Shown here one piece after another: positions 24,771-36,200 of a DNA stretch of 64,000 nucleotides. The notes under the pieces are model-generated. The model was not told where the DNA came from. It saw nothing but the letters and a program-made list of their open reading frames with translations, and searched no databases. The stretch is taken from assembly GCA_945643635.1 (NCBI GenBank), contig CALZFC010000045.1:3291501-3355500 (forward strand), read 5' to 3'. The position numbers and the translations under genes were made by a program. The stretch's first letter is position 1. Each line of letters starts with the position of its first letter. The DNA is from Allodiplogaster sudhausi (Eukaryota > Nematoda > Chromadorea > Rhabditida > Diplogasteridae).

Positions 24771-24945
24771 GTGATCAACAGCTCTGCACGCCGCATAGGC
24801 TTAATTCCAGGAGGACACGAACAACGACCGCATCACCATCGAATGGACCAACACCCCGGATGGCGCCGCCAAGGAGTTCCACGAGTGTTTCCAGGGCGAC
24901 GGCATGGTACGCCGCAAGAACCTCCCCATCGAGTACAACCCTTGA
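24771..24945 (+). pseudogene. Major sperm protein (MSP) pseudogene, plus copy
   Basis: Acceptor TGTTTAG precedes VINSSARRIG (24771-24800). The sequence then jumps directly to the end of an intron (TTAATTCCAG) and the last MSP exon, [20 protein letters not shown], followed by [17 protein letters not shown] and TGA at 24945. The central exon and most of the intron are deleted, and no N-terminal exon is present upstream. The C-terminal exon is very close to the MSP consensus, better than in the minus copy. The two remnants are arranged head to head about 320 bp apart. Confidence 0.85.
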
Positions 24946-27427
24946 AGCTCCATCCTCGATTCTCCTTCTCTCCTCTAAATGCTGAAATTGAAAAATTGAG
25001 GACTGATTTTGTGTTAATCCATATGATGGGAATATCGGTCTTTTTATTTTGTTTATAAATGGGTTAGAATTATTCGTGGGTCGTCATTGATTGTCTCCAT
25101 TTTCTTCTTTGATCGTTCAACGTTCACTGGGCACGCGTCGCAGTGCGAAAACTGGTCCACAGAGAAAGGGAGTGCGAGAGAGTGTGCGGAAGTGAGAGAC
25201 GGAGAATGGTGAGACCAGAGGGGAGAAGAAAGCGGAAAGACCAAGGGGAGCTGCTTCGAATACCCTTATGAGGCAACACTTGCAATGCTGCGTGATATCA
25301 CATTCCTAGTCATTTTACTTTTTACTTCACCTTATTTTTGATCTCTTCACAATTTTATGACTAATTGCAACTGTTCCAAAAATATAAATTATTGGTTGTT
25401 CTTGCTCCCTGTAATCCCCGTGTTTGGGAAATGATGTTGCAGTGCGACAGAGTGGCGCAAGTTTTTCTCTGCATTCGTCTCTCTGACTTAACGATCGATA
25501 AAGGAAAGTGATGTAACTGTCCGAAGTCGTGAGGATTAAAGTTGCGTGTTCTCATTCCTTCCAGGACCATTTCCTTCTTCGTGCACTCCATCTTTTATTG
25601 TCCCAATCACTTTACTTTTTTCTCTATCCTTTCACTAAGATCTTTTCTCTCAATTTGACATGCTGATTTCTCCGTCCCTGTCCATGAATTTGTACCGACT
25701 GTGTAATATTCTCTCAGCCATCAAAACGAGAGTCTTACATCTTCAACAAACAATAAACAAAACCCCATCTCTCATTGGTTAAGATCATATCACTCTTAAT
25801 AACGCAATTGAAAGGAATGCATGTAGGCTGTTACATATTCTTATGTTAGCATTTCCGGATTTGTTCTGTATACTTTATCTTTCATACTGAATACTGTATT
25901 TTTCATACTGTATCATTTAGTTAGACCGTCAGACGGCCTTCTCATCGTGGGTCTATCGAAATGCTCGAGGAAGTGGCTGTCTTTCTCCGTCGTCTCAGGA
26001 ACTGTGAACCTGCTTTGCTTTCTTTTGTCTCTCCCCATAGTCCATTATGTCATTGGAGAGCGACAGCGGCATTTCCGGTGAGTCGTCTCCTTTCCCCTCT
26101 CCCTTTCTCCGCCCACCTTATACTTTTACCAGCCGCCGTAATTAAATCACACGAGAGTGAAATGTTATCAATCAGTCATTACAATGAAAATATCTCCACT
26201 GAATAATATTTATACCGGGAAAACGTAAATTGTTCTGATTTTCGGTAGATTGATTTTAGGACAAAGTCTTGCGAAAATGAAACTCAAATGAATTTTTTAA
26301 GAGCATACATAGAACTATCAATCTCATCCTTTATATTTCGATAGATATATTCATATATTTAAAAATAGTTCAAAAACGCGAGTCCAGAACAGCTACAATG
26401 TTGACAGAATTCCACCTTGATTCAAATTCAGCAACTGTGATTTAGCTCCCTTTTCCTTCGGTCCTTGCATTATCAGCTGCCACGATCATTAAAAAGTGCA
26501 TTCGTCAAGTTCTTCCTCTGAACTCTTCCACTCTCTCAAATTCTCTTCTTCTCTTTTTATGATCGAATATATTTCGTTCAACTACTCCTCTTTCATTCTG
26601 AACCGTCTTGACAACCGGATCTCTTTGCGACGAACACAATTTTTATAGCTTCTTTCTAAATATAGCCGAACTTGGCTAAATCAGAGCCTTTCTTCTGACA
26701 TGAGGTCACAAGCAAAAATAGAGCTAGCACATGACTATTAAAAGTATCTTTGATCAACCTACCTGGAAATGTCATCAATCACAGTAATCTCAATGACCGA
26801 TCTGGATCATGACGTCTTTTAATCCATTGCTTAATTACTTCTAAATTCTACATAAAAAATTAAAGGCCTTTCACACGTCGTCAATAAAACTGTAGTGCAT
26901 GGATAGTGCAATATCATTGAAGGGCATCTTTAGTATGTTTGGCACTCTCTCTCATTCTCTCTCTCACACTCTATCTCCCTCTCTCTCTCTCTCTCTCTAG
27001 ATTTCCTCCTTTCCTTTTCTTCAAACCTTTCTTTAGCCACCTCCCTCGATTCTCCCCTGGGGCCATTTCGCCAAGAGGGAAGAGGCTCAGAGAGTAGAGA
27101 GATGAAAATGAGCTGTGGGGCAGAGAGTCGGACTGCTCGTGCTGGCCTTCTCAGAATGCAGCGGATACCTTCTTTGGCAAGAAGTCTTCCGAAGTGAACT
27201 TTTATGAAGAGAAGACGATAAACTGGCTCATTCAATTCGTTCCTTCTACATAAAGTCTAATGTTGTTAAATGTATCTGGGCGAAGCCCAGTCTGAAGAGA
27301 AGAATCGTGTGCACTTCTAGGGCACTTCTTAGCTGGCAAGAAGTGTTTCCTCTTTCTCATTCTAACAATAAGAGTCAACAATTCTATTTTTACACCAGAT
27401 ATAATCAGTCTCTCGTCGTTGTCGTCG

Positions 27428-27429
27428 TC

Positions 27430-27466
<37 letters not shown>

Positions 27467-27470
27467 GCTC
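27428..27470 (+). repeat. (CT)n microsatellite
   Basis: Nearly pure CT run of about 40 bp following a short GTCGTC repeat. Confidence 0.9.
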
Positions 27471-27527
27471 TATCACCCGTAATATTCATTTCAGATTATT
27501 GAGAAAATGATGAATGCCAAAGGTTAA

Positions 27528-28022
27528 AGAAGGGCGATCGCCGAAAATACAGTAATGTGCGTTCAAACGTACAAACACTTCGAACGGAAGTCCGTTTAAT
27601 TACTCAAAAATGTACGGTAGACTAGGAATGTGCGTGTGTTTTTTGAAGCGGGTTGTTATTGCTGTTATACCTATTTGATAATGTTCTGCGTAACAAGAAT
27701 TTATAAAAACATTTTCTAAAACAAATAAACCAAAAGGTGATAAAGCATTCACCATAACAATTTCTTCAAATACTTGTAATTTTATTTTCCCGCGATGGGT
27801 ACGTGGCCGTGAAGTTGGGATTCTACCGATGGGGTCTGCTTTTTCCCTGGCACACCAATCACAAATTCATTCAAAATTTGCATTTTAAAGTTCATTATAC
27901 TTGAATATGGAACTTTCTTGTACATTTTCATATACATATTCTTTTTCTGCATGCCCCAGACTATTCAAAAACTACTAAGATGGTTCATTTATCGTCAATG
28001 ACTTTTCGGTGATCGCCCTCCT
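27528..28022 (-). mobile_element. TTAA-flanked inverted-repeat element, copy 2 (495 bp)
   Basis: Bounded by TTAA at 27524-27527 and 28023-28026. Terminal inverted repeats are AGAAGGGCGATCGCCGAAAA and, at the right end read inverted, AGGAGGGCGATCACCGAAAA. The reverse complement aligns along its length with 12951-13442. No open frame of transposase size. A piggyBac-like affiliation rests on the TTAA site only. Confidence 0.85.
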
Positions 28023-28858
28023 TTAAGACAATAGAAAGGAGGGAAAGCGGAATGGCCCTCCTGTCATTTTCATTTTGACTTTGAACTCGTCGTTCGTCAT
28101 GCTTCGGATGCTCTCTTGTCTTCTGTTTCTTATTCTCCGAACGTCCTCTTCTCTGCTCTCGATATTGCCATCGTTGGCATCTGAAGAGAAAGAGCCTCGT
28201 CCCCGTCTCCAATGCTTATTCCTTCCCTTCCTTTTCTGAAGATGAGAAAAGCTTGTCTCACTCAATTCATTCCACGGACAACATTCAGTGTACTTCTCTA
28301 AGTATTTCAAGATATCTTCTCTTTCATTTTTCTGCTTCCTATTTGTTAAATGTCTTGCCTTCCCTCCCATCTTCTCTCGAGGACTGCACTCTTACACGCA
28401 ATGGCTGCAATGGCTGCAGTGGCCCACGCTACATCCGGATAACGCAGATGCTCTTGCCTTGCCCTCTGCCTCAGTCATTCTGTATCGTTTCTTTCCACCT
28501 TTTTTTTACTTTTGTCATGTCATTCTCGTGTTCATTTCGAAAATTTGGGTCTTGAGAGTGTCGCCTTATTGTTTACAGCAAATTCCGCATTTTTATTTCT
28601 ACCGTAGTGCAATAAGCTTTAAGGCTTTTCACCTTTGTGCAAGCTCTTTGAATGTCATTACAAATCTCCCCTTATTCCCTCAATTTTTTGACGAAAAAGA
28701 TTCCAATGATGGAAACCAGGAATGGTCTCGATTCTCACAATATCCCCCTTTTTATTTAATCATACATAAGTATACCGACTAATGCGAATTAGCAGTGCAA
28801 TCATCTTCAGCTGTCCCGTTCACATTTGAGGAATTGCCGTTCTCGTCCATATCTAAGC

Positions 28859-28911
<53 letters not shown>

Positions 28912-28990
28912 ATTTTCTCTCTCTGTTTTTCATGTTTCTCTCTCTCTTTCTTTTTCTCTTTCGCCGTCTCCCTCCCTCTCTCTCTCTCTA
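28859..28990 (+). repeat. CT-rich microsatellite
   Basis: About 130 bp of (CTCT)n with interruptions. It generates spurious Ser/Leu open frames in several phases. Confidence 0.9.
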
Positions 28991-31784
28991 TTTATATAGA
29001 CTTCCGACCTCCCCCTCAGAAATGCCCTTGGAATGGATTGCCGCCTTGCGGTGTATGCATGCTAAAAGACTGTGCCTTCTCAGCAGCTGAAATCTTTCTT
29101 TCTTAGTTGGTGCATTGCTTTTCCTGCCCATTTGCCTTGGCCGTTCTTCATTCGGGGAAAGCCACTCGGGAGATCTTTCTGTGGCAGTCACTCGTTATGC
29201 TCCAGAACGACGTCGGAATATCATCTTTCGCGTGGCTTCTCACTTTCCTGTCCTCTTCTCGTATTGGCAGTCCAGTTGCTGTTTCTGGCTGTCTTCTCTC
29301 CTCTTTGCCTGAGGGAAGTCGATCCTCTCCCGTTGCTCAGAGACTCTTTTGGCTGTCGTGGTGACATCGACGGCGGAAAAGAACAAATGTTCGAAGCTTG
29401 CCCGGAGAAAAAATACTCCGCCCGTTGGCGAGCGCATATCTTTCAGCATTTTTTATAGAGCGTTATATTAGTAAGAAAGAGAAAAATACAGTCAAACGTT
29501 AAAAGCGCTGTATTTTAAGTCTGTGTGCCTATATTTTATTCATTATTATTTACACCCGAGATTATTCATGTCTTTATAAAGAAAAGAAAATCTTGAAGAA
29601 TTTGTGCACAATCTGAGCATTTCGTACTGCAGCATTTCTTTTTTTTGTTCCTGATATTTATTTCTACATCCCCTTGCTCTATCTATCTCTGCTCCCTCTC
29701 ATCATTCCGTGCTCTCTCCCCGTCCGTGTGCCATCTGCATTTCTCACTGCTCAGCTGGCAAATGTCAAGCGCGCCCGGTCGACGGTAATTCCCAACCCGA
29801 TCATGTTATATTTCCCTGTTTGGAAACTGACTCCCTTCCAATTCACTCTCCTTCTCCGACTCTACCATTTTCCCTTCAACTTGTTCGTTTTCGCCCTCTC
29901 TCTCCTTTCCTCTCTCTCTCTCTGTCTCTCTCTGTACTTCTGTCTCTCACTCTGTTCCTCTCTCAGCAAGCATGAACTCTCATTGCGTCACCATCTTCGT
30001 GCACTCGCCATAGCTTTCTTCTCCCTCTCTCTCTTTGTCTCTCTCGCTGTTTCTCTTCCTTTCTTTAAATCTCTTGATGATCACTTCCGCCCATTCCATT
30101 CCTTTTCGTCTTCATTTTCCTTCCCCCATTCAGTCTCCTTCGAATATCACAGAGCAGAGCTCACGCGCGCTCATTTCGCGTGTGTCTCGGCCTGTTATTG
30201 CAGCGGAGTAGAAAGAGAAGAAGCTTGGCTGAGCTGCTCCCCCCCCCTTCCTATATTGGGGATCACCACCCACCAAAGTATACAAACCATTCGTGTCTGC
30301 ACGTCATCCTTGCCCCCAGAGGCATCTGGCAATCTGTTGTGGAATAGCCTCCCATGTCTCCTCCTTCCATCTCGCACCCTTCCCTTGCCAGTCAGTCCCT
30401 CCGTGCCTCCGCCTCCTCCCTCCAGCCTCCGCCTGAGGCAGTCGACTACTCCTTCGCCAAGGAAGTGTAAGCTCTCTTCCTTCTCTCTCTTCTGCCTTTA
30501 AATTCGCTTATGTTAAGTATTGCTGATAGAGATCGCGGTTGCTCCACTTTTACTTGTTTGGTGTGTTATCTAACTTCTCGATTGTGGTGTTGATCCTTTT
30601 CTTCTTCTATTTTGATCAGTCTTCTATTTTACCCTGACATCATTATCACTTCCTGTTTCGGAATGATCCGGAAGGTGTCAGTTTGTGTGCGTGTGCATGT
30701 ACAACAAATCAGCCACCGTAGAGTTGATCATCCGCGCAGTGGCACCGGAAGTTGCCGGTCGATAAGGAGAAAAGTAGAGATAGAGAGAAAGAGAGAGGGA
30801 GGGAGAGGGAGAGAGAAGGAGGTAGGGAGAAAGAGAAAGAGAGAGTAGGCATTCAAGGGAGAAGCAGACAAGGAGAGATGGTGAGTGATACCGTCTCTGA
30901 CTGAGAGAGCCGCCCTCTGAAAACTTGATCCGATTGAGAAGGTGAAAGAGAAGAGAGAATAAAAAAGGAAGAGAAGTAAAGAAATGTTCCTCTTAACTCC
31001 TCTGACTTATCTCCCTTTTTGTGCCATAACGGACTAAAAATAACACTATATTTCCTTTTATCCACTATCAAATGAAAATGATCAAAGTTTTTCTTTGAGA
31101 AACTTTAAAGATCTAAGATCTTTAACATTCCACAAAGTGGTGTTCTTAGCAAAATGCCTGTCATACTTTTTAATGAGAAACCTTGTGAATGTTTTTCAAC
31201 CTTCCTACAATCGTACAATCTATATTTGTGCCCAATGGAGATTCACTCATTTTTCATGTTAACGTTCCGAGATCTTTTTATTCAATTCTGTTCTTTGGAA
31301 CAAAATCTCTTGTCCTAAACAGAAGATTGAGCAAAGAACTTGACAGCTCCTTGAGAAGCACGAAAACAAAAGAGCACAGGAAAGAGAGGAGGGAGGGCTG
31401 AAAATGAAGCGACGCCAAAACAACAGCGTGGAAAGCAGCGACTTTTAGATATTTTGAGAGTGGACAGAGCGGACTTCAGAAGGCAATCTCATGGGACGGT
31501 CAAATTCTCTCTCATTCTCTTTCTCTTTCTCTGCTTCTCGCTTCCTATCTCAGCCCTTTCTTTTTTTATCTTCTCCTGTATGTGTTCTAGGTGGGATACT
31601 GGCTGTTTTTCTACTCCGGAAGTAACATCATTCTGAAAATACACGAGTACAGAGAACGACTTGAAATGTAGTCATCTGATGGGGAGGCCCATTTCCTATA
31701 GCAGCCAAAGTTCTAAACCATGGAAATCCGCCATGAAAAATATTCTCGAATGTGATTCTGAAAAGTGTCGTTCTTCTTTTGCAG

Positions 31785-32564
31785 AAGACGTGATGAGTGT
31801 CGTGTGCCGATTCTGCTAGGAGACAGCGACAACGAAGAAGAGTCCGAAGAAGCAGAGAAGGCCGCCGACACTGCCAGCCACGACAGAAGCACCGACGACG
31901 ATGAGGAGGAGGTCACAACAAACTAACTACATTCATTCTTTCTCTGCTTACATGTAAGTTACCTAGAACAGATAAATATGGACGCATGTTTAACATGCAA
32001 CTGAAATATTATTAATAATCTTTAATTCTAATCGATAAGAGAACTTGACTTTTTTCCAATCGATAATGATTGTTGATTGAAGATCGAGTGGAATATTGTG
32101 CGACAGCAGCATCAACGGCAGCGCGAGAGCATGACACATTTCCTATCACGTAAGTATTTCCATTCCCGCTCCTGTCTCCTTTCGGTTCTATTTCCCTTTG
32201 TCGGCTAGCCCATAAATAAAACTTAACTCTTACGATTCTCCCCAAGACAATCTCACCCTGACAATGAGACAAAATGAATGCGTGAGTTTTATGAGGAGAT
32301 TAAAGTTCATTTTGTAAAAACAGCCACCTCTTCAAATTCATTGCTGTTAATTCTTAGCTAACGTCTAGAAAATGCAAAGTGCTTATGTAATTGATAGGTC
32401 ATGTGAGTGTAATCTGTTGTCATGTTGCATTATTGCATCCGCTTCAGCCGCCGGAAGATCTCATTGTTCTCTATTTCGCTCACTTGATCAGTCGCTCGCT
32501 CAAACACTCTCTATCCATCTTTCTAGCTTCTTTATTTCTCTGTTCCCTCACTCTCAATCCTCCA

Positions 32565-32601
<37 letters not shown>

Positions 32602-32605
32602 GCTG

Positions 32606-32643
<38 letters not shown>

Positions 32644-33157
32644 CCCTCACTCTCCATCCTCCACAAACTCTCTTTATATCTCTATCTCTCTATCTCTCAA
32701 TCTCTCATTTTATCTCTCTCTCTCTCCTCGTGACTGCTGCTGATCTCACTACTAGTGAATGAGGAGCACGATATGCTCCCAATCATTTGAACCGTGACAT
32801 TTGGTCCCGTGTCCAAGAAGGGAGATGTCTCGGTAGACTCAAGTATGTAGATGGTCTAGTGCTTCACCTCCTTTCTCTTATTTTCCTAATATCTCTCTCA
32901 AACTCTCTCTCTCTATCTCCTACTCTCTCTCTCTATCTCATACTCTCTCTCCTTCGCTTTCTCTCTCTCTCTCTCATCAATGAACCCTGTACTGATCACT
33001 TCTGCCACCTTATCCAAAGTTCTCCATTCATCAACCTGTGTTCTTTTGCAGCTTTTCTATTTTTGGCGCATTTCTCGAATCGCTCCCCATCCGCCCTATT
33101 TCTATTATCTCTCTCTCTCTCTCTCTCTCTCTCCATCTCTCTCTCTCTCTCTTCCTC

Positions 33158-33200
<43 letters not shown>

Positions 33201-36200
33201 CTGTCTCTCTATGTCGCTTCTTTGCAATTGCCTGGTCACCTTTCATCCTTTTGAACTGTGAGTAGTCATCGGTCTTTTAAACTGAATCCCTCGAATTCCT
33301 TTTTGTTCCCTCTCTACATCGAAAGAAGATCAATGGCAGAGGAAACTACATTTTACGAACATTAACGCGTACTTCGCGGAAAACAAGTTGCAACGATATG
33401 ATAATTACAACACCATCAAAACAATTCAAGTAAAACAAAGCGAACAATAGTTAACAGGCTGGTTTACAATCCTGCAGGGCTAACAACGTAAATCATGTAC
33501 ATTTTTTTCTTCTTGTGCTCTAGAACAACGTTTCTCTTCAACTTCATGACAAACGTGCTCCCATTGTCTTCTTGAAGAAAAGAAACCATTTCATAAACTT
33601 ATGCGGACAAAGATTGTTTTGCACATTCACGTGTGCACTTCATCCTTGTAGCTACATAAACTTCACAAAGTATTCATTTGGATCAGCTTTTTAGAGATTG
33701 AATAGAATATAAGTTCACCCATTAGAAATAACCAAGGTACCCTTGTAGAATCAATAAGCAGTATAATCTGTGTACTCCTAGACACTTTTGATGCCACTCC
33801 TCTGCAAAGGTTACTGAGCGTTGTTAGGTGGTTGGTGCACAGCTTAAGTTGTCAATCCCAGGAGTTTCCAAGCACTGAATGGTAGATTCTCCCCCTTTGC
33901 AGGTCAGTACCAGAATGTGGTGCACTTCTTCGTGGAGGACTGGTTCCTCTCTGCTCTCCTCGGAATCGTCACTGCTCTTCTCTCCATTGGTGCTGATGTT
34001 GCCATCGAATATCTCCTTCACTGTCAGTTTATAAGTTTACGGCATAATCTCGAATGATATAAAATGCTCTGATATATAGAAAGTGAACGCGCGTGATTGT
34101 AGTCCGCCTTCACATGTACGAGTACACGTCTTCCCTGTCGGTCTACAGCGGCTTCGCCTACTGGATCCTGCACATTTCGGTGTGCGTGACTTTCGCCTCC
34201 GTTATGTGCAAGTACATCTCGAGCCAGGCAGTCGGTCCGTCTTTCTTTTTCCATGCCATGCTTTGTCCTGCCATTGAGATATCCCAAGAAATTTGTTTAC
34301 TAAATAAATGTTGAATTTGAAGGATCGGGCATTCCGGAGGTGAAGGTGATAATCAGCGGCTTTGTCCTCAAGAATTATCTCTCTTTCCGCACGCTCGTGG
34401 CCAAGGTCATCGGACTCATCTTCACTCTCGGAGGGGGTCTCCCTGTCGGAAAAGAGGTCTGTATAGCTCAAGCCTGTCTTTGAGCTAGCAATAGGGATCT
34501 TTTCCACTATCTCTGTTTTGCGATTGCATTAGATGCTAATTTCTCAATTTATATCGACTGTAGAGGCGTCGTCAGTTGTAATGCGTTCACAATATGCACA
34601 GCCTGAAATCCAGACTGCACAGCATCGTCCAGGGTCTCCTCATTATACCCCAACTACTTGCAGGGTCCCTTCGTGCACATGGGGGCCATCGTTGCCTCTC
34701 TTCTGACGAAGGCGACTACTGCCTGTCGCTACAATGAATTCTTCTCCAACGAAGGCAGACAGATGGAGATGCTCTCCTCCGGCTGCGCAGTCGGAATCGC
34801 GTGCACTTTCTCCGCTCCAGCAGGGGGTTCTTTTCATTTGTCTTTAACATGAAACATACAAGTTTTACTTATAATTTCTAGAGGAAGCTCATTTAAATCT
34901 TGACAAATTCAGCTGTGCTCTATGGTATCGAGTCGACATCGAAGTACTTTGCCGTCAAGAACTACTGGCGCTCGTTCTTTGCAACGACTTGCTCTGCTCT
35001 TGTCTTCCGCTTCGCAATGGCTGCTTTAGTTCCGCCTCATATTGGTTAGTGTAAGCAGGCAATCCGGAAGCTGATGAGGTCACGGGCCAAGCAATCACAT
35101 CTGAATAATGCTTCCTCAGATCCCATTTTGTAATTTTGCCTAATTGTAAGTAAAATCTATATATTCAACAGTTTTCTTTTCAGCTGGCACAATCACAGCA
35201 TACTATCAAACAAGCTTTCCGAATGAAGTCTTTCTCGTTGAGGAGATTCCACTTTTTATCCTTCTTGGGTTTGTTCACTCTTTTCCTTTAGCAATCATTT
35301 TACTGAAAAAAGTTTAATATTTTATATAAAATGCTAAAGGCGCCGCTACCTTTTCCATAAATGTAGCGTGTTGTGCGGTCTTGCTGGTGCCTTGTTCATT
35401 GTGACTCATCGTCGAATCGTGCGACTTCAACAGCGGAATCCGATTATACGCACCGTCTTCACAAAGAGGTTACAGATATGTACATACAAACATACATACA
35501 TACATATGTCTATTTCAAACGGCGTAAATTTTAAGTTAGTGAGCAATCAAAAAATAAATGACAATATGTCCAGCCCGATCACCTACACGGCGTTTGCCGC
35601 TGTGCTTGTTGGGGTGGTCACGTACCCGGAGGGCCTCGGTCGATATCTCGCTGGAAAGGTTTGCATACGTTATATGTCATTTCGGCAAGTAGTAGTTACA
35701 TCAACTTATTCATACAAAACAAAGCCGATTTGTTGAATTAGCTGACGTTCCGCGAGTCCCTGGCCGACTTCGTTGCAAACTGCACGTTCACACTGTCGAA
35801 TGAGTCTGCGATTGGCTGCTCTCCCCATCTCATCCAGCACTGGACTGGCGGAGATGGCTCTCTTCATCCTCTTGTCACTCTCGCCTGCTATCTCCTCATT
35901 TATGTCAGCTCAGCTCACAACTTACAATTAGTTCACAGTAGTAATATCCTTCTGTACTTCTGACTTCTGTACTTCATCAACAACTTACAGTTCTTCCTGG
36001 TAGCCCACTGCATCACCCTCTACATTCCTTCCGGTATCTTCGTTCCTTCCTTCGTGGTCGGCGCATGCGGAGGCCGACTTATGGGAGAGGTTTCTCTCGT
36101 TTCTTTCACGAAATAATTCATTTTCCGTCGTACATATATATGTACATATGTATGGGGGTATGACAAATGCGCAGCGGTCATTTGCGCAGCGGACATTTGC

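Larger units (their letters stand above)
24946..31784. other. Long gene-poor region with microsatellites
   Basis: About 6.8 kb without a gene I can support. Long open frames here are reading frames of pyrimidine-rich DNA (for example 29674-30501) and show no domain. One small exon-like piece, starting ATG at 26047 with MSLESDSGIS before a GTGAGT donor, follows an acceptor-like CCCATAG; it could be a 5' exon, but nothing connects to it. The missing 5' exon of CLC copy C should lie somewhere in this region. A TTAA-flanked element (27528-28022) is embedded. Confidence 0.5.

Noticed and set aside
29674..30501. 275-codon open frame on plus
   Set aside because: Composed of Leu/Ser/Phe runs from CT-rich DNA, with no domain, no start context and overlapping open frames in other phases.
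32372..33261. Several Ser/Leu-rich open frames
   Set aside because: CT microsatellites in the intron of CLC copy C; all frames of such repeats stay open.
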